From Kudoa neothunni (lineage: Eukaryota > Cnidaria), in assembly GCA_964304625.1 (NCBI GenBank), contig OZ199838.1, positions 4,774,001-4,838,000 on the forward strand: a stretch of DNA of 64,000 nucleotides, in the 5' to 3' direction. Positions within the stretch are counted from its first letter, which is position 1. Every line of letters begins with the position of its first letter. Shown piece by piece: positions 22,051 to 31,603 of this stretch. The notes below the pieces were generated by a model. It did not search any database, was not told the DNA's origin, and worked only from the letters and a program-made list of their open reading frames with translations. The translations under genes and the position numbers were made by a program.

Positions 22051-23792
22051 TTTGATTATTAATTATTAATCCATATTTTATTATGAATGATTGGCCTCTA
22101 TGTGAGCTCGCAACGGTAGATGTGCCAAATTTTTTTTATAAATATCAGTTAGGTAACATTGTATTTTATAGTATTTTAAAAAATTTTATCAAAAAATTAT
22201 AAGAGTCGGTAAAATCAGAATCATGTTGTTACAAGTGAACATAGGTATTTTCAAATATTATTAGAATTTTGGTAAATTCTACTATCCTTTTCGTAACTAG
22301 ATAACGTTGTGAAAAGATCATATGGTATATTAAATATAATTTCATTCATATTTCAATACGTAAAATTAATAAATAAATGCTCGGAAGACATCGACTACCA
22401 CCCCACACAAATAAATTATGATTATTTCGTTATCGCTCCTGTAAAAAAAAGTTTTAAAATAATATAATTATATTTCATAATGCTGTGTATCGTAATAAGA
22501 AATAAAAATTCGGGGGTCCCATTAATCTGAGAATAATTAAATAAAAATGTTATTATGATAATATCAAATAGTACGTTTATTTTTTAAAAAGAGCACTCTG
22601 AAGATAAAAAAATTGATATTTAACATTACTGTAATTTTTCAAACCAAAAACACCTTAACATTTTAGGTTTCATCATATTTTGTAAATTCAATTATATGAT
22701 TTTTATACAGTTAATAATTTGTTGAAGAAAGATTACATTTATATAAACATTGAAAAATATTGTTAAAAGAACGAATGTATAATTTTTCGCTCACAGATTA
22801 TTAAAACCTGATTAACAACCTTCATAAAATTATGAGATAGGAGTAACAATAAATATTTTTATTTCACACGCATTTTGGGTTTATTTTATTTTTGTTTCTT
22901 ATCACTTGCAGAGTAATAATAAGTTTTGGGACTAGAAGAATTAATTTTTATCGCCAAATATTGAAAAAAACTGAAAGTCCTGTTTTAAATTGCCTAATGG
23001 ATTTTTTTATAAGAAAATAGATATTAACAGTTAATTAGATTGCCCATAAAATTATAATCATTGTATTTTTGGTCAATAATTTGTTGTATGATAAACTTAA
23101 AAATACTCATTAATTTTCTCTCAATACCTCTATTTACATTTTACTGAAAGGTGCATGCATATTTTGGTGTATCTAACTCACCACGATGCAAAAATAATGC
23201 CAAGTTTAAAAATGCATAAATTAGAATGGAGATATAAACTTTACAAGGTTTAACGTGCCAATTAAATATACTTTACCGTAGAATTTATCCATTCAAGAAT
23301 AAAATTATAAGTTAAAATTTTCCACCACAGTACCAGGCAAAGATGGGCATTAGAGCATGTCGCTTATATGTGTGTTGCTATTCACAATGCTTTGCCAGAA
23401 TTATGTGAACTTATTGATAAAAGCACCTACAAAAATATCATTTAATATTCTTTTAAGTCTATTATTTTATAAGATGGTTTTTGCATTAATCTCGCATTTT
23501 GTTTTAATTTTTAATAATAATAAATAATAATTTCTCGTTAGTTAACTCTTTATTTTAATAAACACAATCATTAATCAAAATAATGATTTTATCCTCAAAC
23601 ATTTACGCGTGTATAGATAATAATTCAACAAACTTCATTAAATTTTTTAATTTAAAATATTACGCATCTCTGTCTATACTTGGTTAGAATTTTAATATTT
23701 TCAACAAAAAATTACAGAAAATTATTTCATAGTTGTTAATTTTTTGTTTAATATCAAAAATAATTTATGTCAGTGATTAAAAAATTTTAACA
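22051..23792. other. Long AT-rich stretch, nothing recognised
   Basis: Very AT-rich with poly(A)/(T) runs. I see no open frame with a recognisable domain, no paired inverted ends and no tandem array. Confidence 0.5.
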
Positions 23793-24743
23793 CAGTAAAA
23801 AACCAATTTCACGCACTCGCGTACGCAATTATTTCATAAAAAATTGGCATTTAATAATGATTAAATTGCGTTTATAAAGAGTAGCTAACTATACATTAAT
23901 TTTTAAACGATTATTAAAACTCGAGAAACATGTTAACGGCACAAAAATATTTTTCAACGATCTATAAGATACTCTTCTTATTGCTATCAGTAGAATAGGG
24001 TAGTTTCGTCTACATTGTAAATAAAATTTTCAGAGTATTTTTTAAAAAATGTTTTGATTTGATTGGTCTACTATGAAGTAGTTTCAGCGGTAGCATCAGC
24101 AGATTAGTTAATAAAATTCGATTTTCAAACGTGAAAACTTTTTTAGAGCAGCGAAACCCACCACGAATAGCACATAAAGGTAAACCTTTTTCTTGGGTAA
24201 ATTGATTTCTCTTGATGATTCTCTTGACGACGCTTACTACAATCTTTCTGCTTCGTGTCCACCCAATCCATTCACATACATCTCCATCAAAAGAATTAAA
24301 TTGTCCTGCATGCAAATAATATCTATTTTTAGATTCTACAAACATTTATAGGTTTTGATTATTTTATTTATCATCTCTAGGATGTCATTAGGAGTCGAGA
24401 TAATCGATATTTTAAAATGTGATACAGTGGCAGTTTTTGGATCATTAGATTGAAGACTTTCATAATAATTAGTAATATTATACTCTTCGACAATAAATAT
24501 AGTTTAGGAGTTTTTTGACATTAAATATTGAATTAACCAAATAATAAACAAGAAGTACCCAAAAGAGGTGCGTGAAATTGGTCGATCACGTGACTGTTAG
24601 TTACGTTAATTAGCAACTTGTTAAAATAACTTTTATAAAACTTTTGACTGAAATATTATAAGAAACATATTATAGAAACAATGATAGATCAATATTCTAA
24701 CTCAATAGATTTTTAAAAAGTGCGTGAGATTGGTTACTTACTG
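23793..24743 (-). mobile_element. pogo/Tigger-type transposon, decayed
   Basis: Left end CAGTAAAAAACCAATTTCAC, right end read inward CAGTAAGTAACCAATCTCAC followed by GCACT on both sides, with TA after the right end. The minus strand carries a CENP-B/pogo-like N-terminal region (24345-24010) including GDVCEWIGWTRSRKIVVS. Downstream, in another frame, comes FIYNVDETTLFY, matching the (N/V)xDET catalytic motif of Tigger/jerky transposases. Both frames are degraded. An extra copy of the end motif is seen inside near 24566. Confidence 0.7.
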
Positions 24744-25081
24744 TATATATTAAAAAAAACCATTAAATAACTAATTTAATTTACATAATAAACATTTTAT
24801 TAAAAATGGGCACATTAGATAAACAATTTAAGTTAACCCTTTAGTTCCCAAATTTTTCGTTTTCATCAAGGATTTTTTTGATTAAACTAATATAAAAATT
24901 ATAACTAATTTGAATGTTATTTTTTTAAAAATAAATAATTTAACAAAATTTTTAAATCGTTTTTAATCCGTCCATTGAAATGAACAATTTGAACGAAAGG
25001 GTTAAAATATTTATATGTATGATTGGATTACACATTAAAACAAATTAGGGGCCCGCATGTAAGAAAGGTTAAAAAACACTG
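24744..25081 (-). repeat. Repeat family R1, copy 2
   Basis: Inverted relative to copy 1 (1755-2147). On the minus strand it begins CAGTG..TTTTTTAACCTTTC and continues through TAACCCTTTCGTTC and GGGTTAACTTAAATTG. It abuts the pogo element on its left and a palindromic R4 unit on its right. Confidence 0.6.
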
Positions 25082-25091
25082 CATTGGAAGG

Positions 25092-25178
25092 TTAATTACA
25101 TTTGTTATGGATTATCTCTTTTGATTGTACAGTATTTGACCACCCCCGATTCAGGTGGTCGATAACAAATTCTAATTA
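25092..25178. repeat. Palindromic repeat R4, single unit
   Basis: 87 bp between TTAATTA and TAATTA with an internal hairpin (GACCACC...GGTGGTC) and outer arms TTTGTTATGGATTATC versus GATAACAAATTC. Same unit as the tandem pair at 14404-14573. A small MITE is likely; no transposase family can be assigned. Confidence 0.6.
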
Positions 25179-25445
25179 ACAGTTAATCTTGTGATCAGTG
25201 ACGGGGACACGAGTGTCATATTTTGATACTTAAACGTGAAAGTTCCCACACGATTTTATTCGTAAACACATTAGGTGGTAAACGACCAGTAGTTTATCAG
25301 TTTATCGCTTAGAATAAGAGCGCATTATATTCTTAGACATACATTTAACTCTATTATAACAAATCCAGTCTATCAAGCAGTTCTTCGAATATCATAAATA
25401 ACCAATATAACAACTGTATGCTTAAAATATTGCGCCGAACCCAAT

Positions 25446-25797
25446 TCATTCTAGCACCCTTTTCCTTCTATATGTCTGCGCAGTTATATCCTCCTGAAAT
25501 CTCCATCATTAAATAATAATACGATTAGCACAGCAACAATAGAGATATTATTTCTATTGACAAAAGCACAAGCTTCTTTTATGTCCTTTACAAAAGAACT
25601 AATCTCTGAATCCACATCATAACTATACCTACAATTCTATCTGCTTAGGGATGGAAGCGACAGTTGACTTTCGTGTCTTAATCAGCCACTAACGAGTTGA
25701 TCAGAGGCGAATAACATAATTAGCTTCTCGGATATGCACTCGTTCGCGAGCATACCCGAACAATTTCCCGAAAATACGTTTGAAGTGCTGTGCTCAT
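25446..25797 (-). CDS. TAF13: TAF13-like histone-fold protein (candidate)
   Basis: Minus-strand model with four exons: 25797-25756, 25723-25694, 25636-25538, 25493-25446; introns 32, 57 and 44 bp; 219 nt, 72 residues, in frame. The join REIVRLIMLFASDQ lines up without gaps with human TAF13 KELRCMMYGFGDDQ. The second helix segment SYDVDSEISSFVKDIKEA and the loop RNNISIEDI match SVDILEDLVIEFITEM and RVQVEDI. TAF13 pairs with TAF11 in TFIID. The model lacks the acidic N-terminus and the C-terminal helix of the family (72 against about 124 residues), the splice sites are my choice, and no in-frame hit was tested, so treat this as a hypothesis. The open stretch 25636-25465 is the best-supported part. 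It is divergent from USF, 231 bp apart. Confidence 0.4.
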
Positions 25798-26028
25798 CAC
25801 ATGATCAAATCAAATTTGGGCGGTATATTTTTGTTTTTTGTACACCACGATTAGTTCACCAATAAATACCATTACATTCTAAATTATTTTGTTGGTTAGC
25901 GCGCGATAAAATTATAAATTTTTAACGGCAAACCATTTTAAAGCTCGTATTCTTGATTGGTTCCAGCAATTATTTAATGCATAATAGGAAGCGTTTTCTT
26001 CGTTTCGGAGTGTTTAAAACTATTTTTA
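25798..26028. promoter_or_regulatory. Putative shared promoter between TAF13-like and USF
   Basis: 231 bp between two divergent start codons. Contains a GATAAAATTATAAATTT AT-rich block near 25908-25924 and a GCGCGC run near 25900. No E-box CACGTG is present, so autoregulation by USF through the canonical site is not suggested. The call rests on gene arrangement only. Confidence 0.3.
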
Positions 26029-27170
26029 ATGGCCCTAAAATTAGACAAAAATCAAGATATGTCTCAGCTGGCCAATTATCCCACTGAAAGTTATGATTCG
26101 GGTGGCAACTATAAAGATGAGTCGACCTATCAACCTAGTTGTATAAATCGTAGTGCAATATCAACCACCACTGCTGGTGCTGAAGGTTTTTTGGGATAAG
26201 TTGTGCGCGAATGAGCTTTTCTTTAGATCCGACTATGGCGCCACCAACAACCACAACCACCTATGTGGCTAATGCGCCTGCCAATTTTTCACTTGAAGAA
26301 CTAGAAAATATGAACAATAACATAATTATTGAGAATGCGAATGGACCAGATACATTCAATTCTAATTCGATCGCCTATTCACTTGAAACATTCTCCAACA
26401 ATGAAGATCTATATTTAATGTTACAACATTACCAAAATAACCCCGCAGCCAATGAACAAACACCCCTTATTATCGATTCTGATTTACAAAATCAACAGTT
26501 GTTTTTGAACAAAATTAATGAAGAGCTGAAGTAGGTTGATCGTTGGTGATGGTGTTTGGTATAATTTCCTGATTCATAGCAAACAACCATCGATTGAACA
26601 ACCTAAACCATCCTCAAGAAAGAAATCGGCTGATGGTAAATCATCAACTCGAAACGTTCGTGATGAACGACGTAGAAGCAGTCACAATGAAGGTAGTTGT
26701 TGCTATGATTGGTTTTGTAATGTGTTGTTAAATTAGTTGAAAGAAAGAGACGAGGCAAAATCAACGCTCTCATCAATCAACTCAACCAACTTGTGCCCGA
26801 AACATATGGCGCGGACGATTCCAACACTTCTGGAGTAATTGTTCACCTACTTGCTCAGTTTAATAACCAATATTGTAATTTCGTGTATTTAAATAAATAG
26901 AACAATGGGAGCAAAGGCAAAGTACTATCACGTATCTATGAGTACATGTTCGATATCACCGAACAAAACAAACATTTTGAACAAATCTGCCAGGAAAATG
27001 CCGCTTTGAAGCGTGAACTTGAAGTTCTTAAATATCATCATCAGAACTGTACATATACCAACAACTCCTGCGAACAACCCCCCTCCAACACAACTGCAAA
27101 TATCTGCCAACATCAACCACCTATCAACTACCATGATATCACTTCCAGTCGAAACCCACCACAATTGTAA
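26029..27170 (+). CDS. USF1: Upstream stimulatory factor (bHLH-leucine zipper)
   Basis: Five exons: 26029-26185, 26227-26530, 26580-26692, 26737-26834, 26901-27170; introns 41, 49, 44 and 66 bp; 942 nt, 313 residues (human USF1 has 310). The basic region reads SSHNEVERKRRGKIN with H189, E193 and R197 at the spacing that reads CACGTG E-boxes, continuing INALINQLNQLVPE (helix 1). Helix 2 is SKGKVLSRIYEYMFDI; the zipper part is about 243-270 (ENAALKRELEVLKY). The N-terminal 180 residues are Asn/Thr-rich and Ser/Lys-rich, as expected of a disordered activation region. USF dimers bind E-boxes and activate metabolic and stress genes. USF1 versus USF2 cannot be resolved; a single USF is likely. The reading frame crosses in-frame stops only inside the introns, which supports the model. 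Confidence 0.92.
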
Positions 27171-27275
27171 ACTTTGTCTATAGCTTCTTCATTGGTTTTA
27201 AATTTTTTTTTTCGGTGCTGTTGCCATTTTTCTTTTATCCTGATGTTATGATTTTTGTCGTCGCCCTACTTCACT

Positions 27276-27281
27276 AATAAA
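27276..27281 (+). promoter_or_regulatory. Poly(A) signal AATAAA
   Basis: 106 bp after the USF stop codon, same strand. Confidence 0.5.
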
Positions 27282-28081
27282 GTTTTTTAAGTTTGATGTG
27301 GATTTTAATGTGACTGAGCGTAATACAGTTTTTCGAATGATAATTATTACACATTCTTGTAGAATATTCAATCTGCTTGAATGCTTGTTGATATTTTTAT
27401 CACTTGAAATATCATTTTTATAAATTTATTACATTTTAATAAATTTTATATTAAAATTATGGGATTCACCAGTTATATTGAACAAATTCCAATGTTTCAG
27501 GCGATATTGTTAATGAACTTCATATTTTTGAATAAGATGGGGCGCCAGATGTAAAAAGATGTGAAAAAGAGAGAAAAGAAGGAATTCATGGAATAAATTA
27601 GTTAAAAATCATTGTTAATTCACTTCAAAAATTTATTATCGTTCCGAAAAAATCATAATTTAGTTCATAATTAATAATATAAAGAAATAAATTTGGCGGA
27701 TGAATTTAAACTTACACAATTGGACCTGGATATAGCTAGGTTTTGATTTAACGTTTATTTTAAGATTTAGGGAATGGTTCGGATTCTTTTTCTGTATTAA
27801 ACGGTAATGTTAATTTAAACCTAAGAGTCTGTTTAGGAATTTTTTTTTCTAACTGTACAACATCTCGTTATATCGGGGTTCATTCATATTGCGAGGTTTT
27901 TATGAGGTTGGTGACTGGTTATAACGAAGTTTCTAGATGGATAGCAAGAAATTAACTATAGTCTAAAAACTCATTATTATAGAATTTTAGAAATTAAGAA
28001 AGAGAATTTGGGGAATAGAGGCCGAAAAAAATAATTTAATATACATGGTAACTACGTCATTCTCAATTATCGTATGAGAAT

Positions 28082-28438
28082 TTGTATGTTCGTCATCGTT
28101 GGGAGCGACCCTGTAAAATGAGCACACAGTTATTAGTTCCGATATTACCTACAATAGAGTGTCATCTGGAAAATCTATGCTTCTCGCAAATAATTTTGTT
28201 TCTTCCCAAGAATGCCGCTAGCTATATGCAGTCAATGGATGCTGGAATAACACATTACTTAAGATGCCATTATCGAAGTACTCTTTGTCAGCACATTCTA
28301 GCGCATGAAGATAGCTGCGAACTAAAGTATACATTATTAGATTACGTTAAAATCCTTGAAAAGTCTTGGGATCAAGTTTTTTCATTAACCATCATTAATT
28401 GTTTAATTAAGTCAAAAACATTTAACAAATTATTTTAA
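28082..28438 (+). pseudogene. Tigger/jerky-type DDE transposase fragment
   Basis: FLPKNAASYMQSMDAGITHY and the following CHYRSTLCQHILAHED match the family segment FLPPNTTSLLQPMDQGII...YR...L, the region carrying the last catalytic Asp. KILEKSWDQVFSLTIINC matches the W..V...TI.NC part further on. The upstream core (DETG, DN..SH) is not recognisable. This is a fragment of about 100 codons. Confidence 0.75.
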
Positions 28439-28522
28439 AAATGATAAAAATTGGTATATATTTCTAATCCTATATTTATTTATTTATTTCATATTTAATT
28501 TATCATTTTTATGTAGTTTAGT

Positions 28523-30039
28523 TTAATCCTCTATCGACCTCAAAACGGTATTCCTGCAACACTTTTGGGGGAAAAATTACTCCAGTTTTTATTGTGCCGA
28601 TGTGTGTAAAAAAATAATTAATTGGGGGATACAAAATATGATTTAATTTAAACTAGTAAAATCATTGGAATGTTGTATTAATTACGCCAAATAATCTCAA
28701 ACTAATCTCGATTATAACATTGTCGGGATATATCGGCCTTCTCCGCAAGTGTTTACAAAATAAAAGTAACGTTATCGGCTAATAAAAGACTCATAAAAAG
28801 ATAAAAAATAACGAAAAAACAAAAATAAGCACAACAATTAATTTGGGCACTTTAAAAGAACTTCGAAGCATGAGTGAAGAAATAAAATTTGCAGCAATTA
28901 TGACATCATTTAGAGTTCTTCTTATCATTTTATCTTCCGCAAAAATCTCAGCGTGATGATTTTTTATTCGAATATAAGATTTACTCAAATTTCTTCCGAT
29001 AACTTTTCTGGATGTTCTATTTACAGTGAATTGTACAATTCCTCAGAAATCTCTTTCAGAAAGTTTCTCCTTAATTTTTTATCGGAGTTAAATATAGCAT
29101 TGATCAACGAGATATAAGTCATGTTGAAAAAGACGATAAACCACCATCTTCTTTTAAACTTTTGTTTAGAAATTGATGCCAACAACATTCTATCCACATT
29201 GTCAACCCCACCTTTGGTTGCATTGTAATGAATTATCGTATGAGGTTTTAATTTTTACACGCACCGACTACGGTATTATCAGTGGGACTTGTCAATCCTT
29301 ATGAATAGCTATTAATATTAGAAGGCCTACCTAACTTTTAAATTCAATTTTATTGGTATCATGTCATTCGTCATTGAAATGATGATTTCCAAGCATAATT
29401 TGCGTACATTATGATAATACTACCGATTTCTGAGGTAAAGAATAACAAAAAACAATAAATGAATGATTTTATTTTTGATACAGAATATGAAATGGCATTA
29501 AGGATGGAATTCACTATGTTTTCGGCACAGTTTTTTCTCGTAGGTGACTTTGATGAACTCCAAATAATTCCAGTTTTACTTTTTAAAGTATTATCATTAA
29601 TATCTATGGGATCTATTTCTTGGCCCGATATATCACATTTATCAATAACATGATCGTCAAATTCGCTTCCAAATAAGGTATATTCGTCAATGAAATCATT
29701 TGCGTCATTCATTTAGAATTATGCACTACGCGCATATGCGCATTGTCCCAACCAACCATTTTTTCCCTTGTTTTCTTCAAAACTACTCGTTTGATTTAAC
29801 TAATAATTTATTATTTGATTACTTACAAGGCACTCTTTGGATTAAAATAATAAAAAAGTGGGATAAATTTTACCCCCAAAACCGTTAGATAATATTTATC
29901 AAATTTTTATTCTCATTATTTGTTCCAAATTTGTTTGGTATAAGTAAATCATTATAAGTTCCAGGAGTAACGAAAATTTGGTGAGATTTAATGAATGAAA
30001 CAAAATGATATGCTCAATACAAAATCGTTAGAGGGTTAA
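28523..30039 (-). mobile_element. piggyBac transposon, internally deleted, inside Tigger
   Basis: TTAA on both sides with inverted ends TTAATCCTCTATCG and, from the right, TTAACCCTCTAACG. Minus-strand coding pieces: an acidic N-terminal part with IIWSSSKSPTR and a start of the core (29712-29371); and further on YNATKGGVDNVDRMLLASIS followed by KRRWWFIVFFNM (about 29230-29080), the C-terminal GGVD signature. Most of the catalytic centre between them is missing and the frame is broken. Confidence 0.85.
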
Positions 30040-30721
30040 TTACGTGGGTTTTCTAATACACACAATTTTTTCACTTTAATTAATATTTTTAAGAATAGAT
30101 TTTGAAAAAATGCGTAATTTTTTGATGGAAAAGATTAAAACCCATATAAAATGATCAGAGTTTTTATTAAAACCATTCGTGTACGTGAACCGTGAACATT
30201 AATTTAGTTTATAAAAAATGAGCGGAAAAATTTGGTTCGCCTTAAAAAAGAATAGATCATATTAGGCTTTTAAAAGTAGATTTTTATGTAGGAAGATCAA
30301 AAAATGTTCTAAAGATAATTATATTTACGTTTAGACTGTTTAAACGACAAATATTGGTATTTTAGATTTATTACAAGAGGTGTGAATGGTTACAGTTGAT
30401 TTCGATTAATAGCCAATTATTCTGTTTAGATAAATTTTTCGTTTACTATATCGAAATAATGAAGTCTTATTTGTTCAATTGAAATTAAAAACGTTGAATT
30501 TTTATTACTGGAAAACAAATAAAATATAACTTTCTCCCCTAACGTGTGTACGCAAGTCATGGGTATTGCTAGGATTTTTGTCTGCCCATAAACCTCGTTA
30601 TATCCAGGTTCGACTGTAATCTCATTGAGGCTTAAAAACGTTATTAATTGTCGGTCAATTTATATCAAAAAATGAAACAATTTAATAAGAAAATTTTGTA
30701 AAAATTTACAATAATATATTC

Positions 30722-30893
30722 TTAACCCTTTGAGGCCTGAAAATCAAGGAGTGAGAAAATATTTTTTTTGAAAATGTTAAAATATCTAAAAAATAAAAAT
30801 TAATAATATATATAAAAATTTAAGAAATATTTAGTTAGGAAATCTATTAAACTTAATGGTGCCATATGGCCCCATTCGGTCTTAAAGGGTTAA
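30722..30893. mobile_element. piggyBac-type MITE, 172 bp
   Basis: TTAACCCTTTGAGGCCTGAA at the left and, read inward from the right, TTAACCCTTTAAGACCGAAT; both ends are TTAA. Non-coding. Confidence 0.7.
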
Positions 30894-31603
30894 CTAATAT
30901 TTATAACAACATATTTCAGCTAAGACTCATCTAATTATATTTTAACGTAATCTACGAATTAGGGAACACCAACTGTTATTATTTAAAAGTGTCCAAAGAA
31001 AGTTCCAAATATTATACAACGAAATTGTATTGACTTTTTATGAAATTATTCGAACTTTATTGTTACCCCCGACAAGAAAAATTTTTCCCTCACACTTGGT
31101 TGAATCACATAATAAACCAATCATCACAATAAGACAATTTTATTATCTTATTAAATTTCTGAATATAACTACAACGAAAAACATTACTCGGGTATACTTT
31201 TTTTAATTCTTTCGGGTCCATCGTTCTCTTCTGTGAATAAGACAAAAATTGCTACAAACATGTTGGAAAACTTTCAAATAAAATTTTACACTTATTTCTC
31301 AAGAATTTAATTATACACTATATTTTTTGGAACAAAAAAAATTGGACTCTAACTAAATGATCCATTTAGGGAATAAGAGGAAATTGCGTAAACTGGTCTA
31401 TCTTACTTTCCAACTCGACTTACAGAATGACAAACAGTTCGTTAAGCGAGGCATTTTGCGAAAAAAAATTGAAAACAACAAACATAGATTTTATATAACG
31501 AAACATTAAAATCAAGTTTAAACTGGTAGTAGCAGAGTATACATATATAGCTAAAACTCTGCGGATCATAATCCAAAATGTTTAGTCAACTTCAAATCTG
31601 CCA
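30894..31603. other. 3' flank of alpha-actinin, no other gene
   Basis: AT-rich. On the minus strand the nearest AATAAA downstream of the alpha-actinin stop is at 31144-31139, 460 bp away, so the 3' UTR may use a variant signal closer in. Confidence 0.4.

Larger units (their letters stand above)
27858..30616 (+). mobile_element. Tigger-type transposon, split by a piggyBac
   Basis: Right end, read inward, CAGTCGAACCTGGATATAAC followed by TA; left end CAACATCTCGTTATATCGGG preceded by TA, a diverged match, so the left boundary is tentative. It contains a Tigger DDE remnant (28082-28438) and, from 28523 to 30039, an inserted piggyBac. Just left of it (about 27718) is another pogo-like end motif, CAATTGGACCTGGATATAGC, without a partner. 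Confidence 0.6.

Noticed and set aside
22051-23792. A hidden spliced gene in the AT-rich stretch
   Set aside because: No two adjacent open pieces with compatible phases and coding-like composition were found.
25446-25797. CENP-S or histone H4 as identity of the histone-fold candidate
   Set aside because: FxKDI..A and R..I...D fit many histone folds, but the REIVRLIMLFASDQ segment and the spacing to the second helix fit TAF13 better; the assignment stays tentative.
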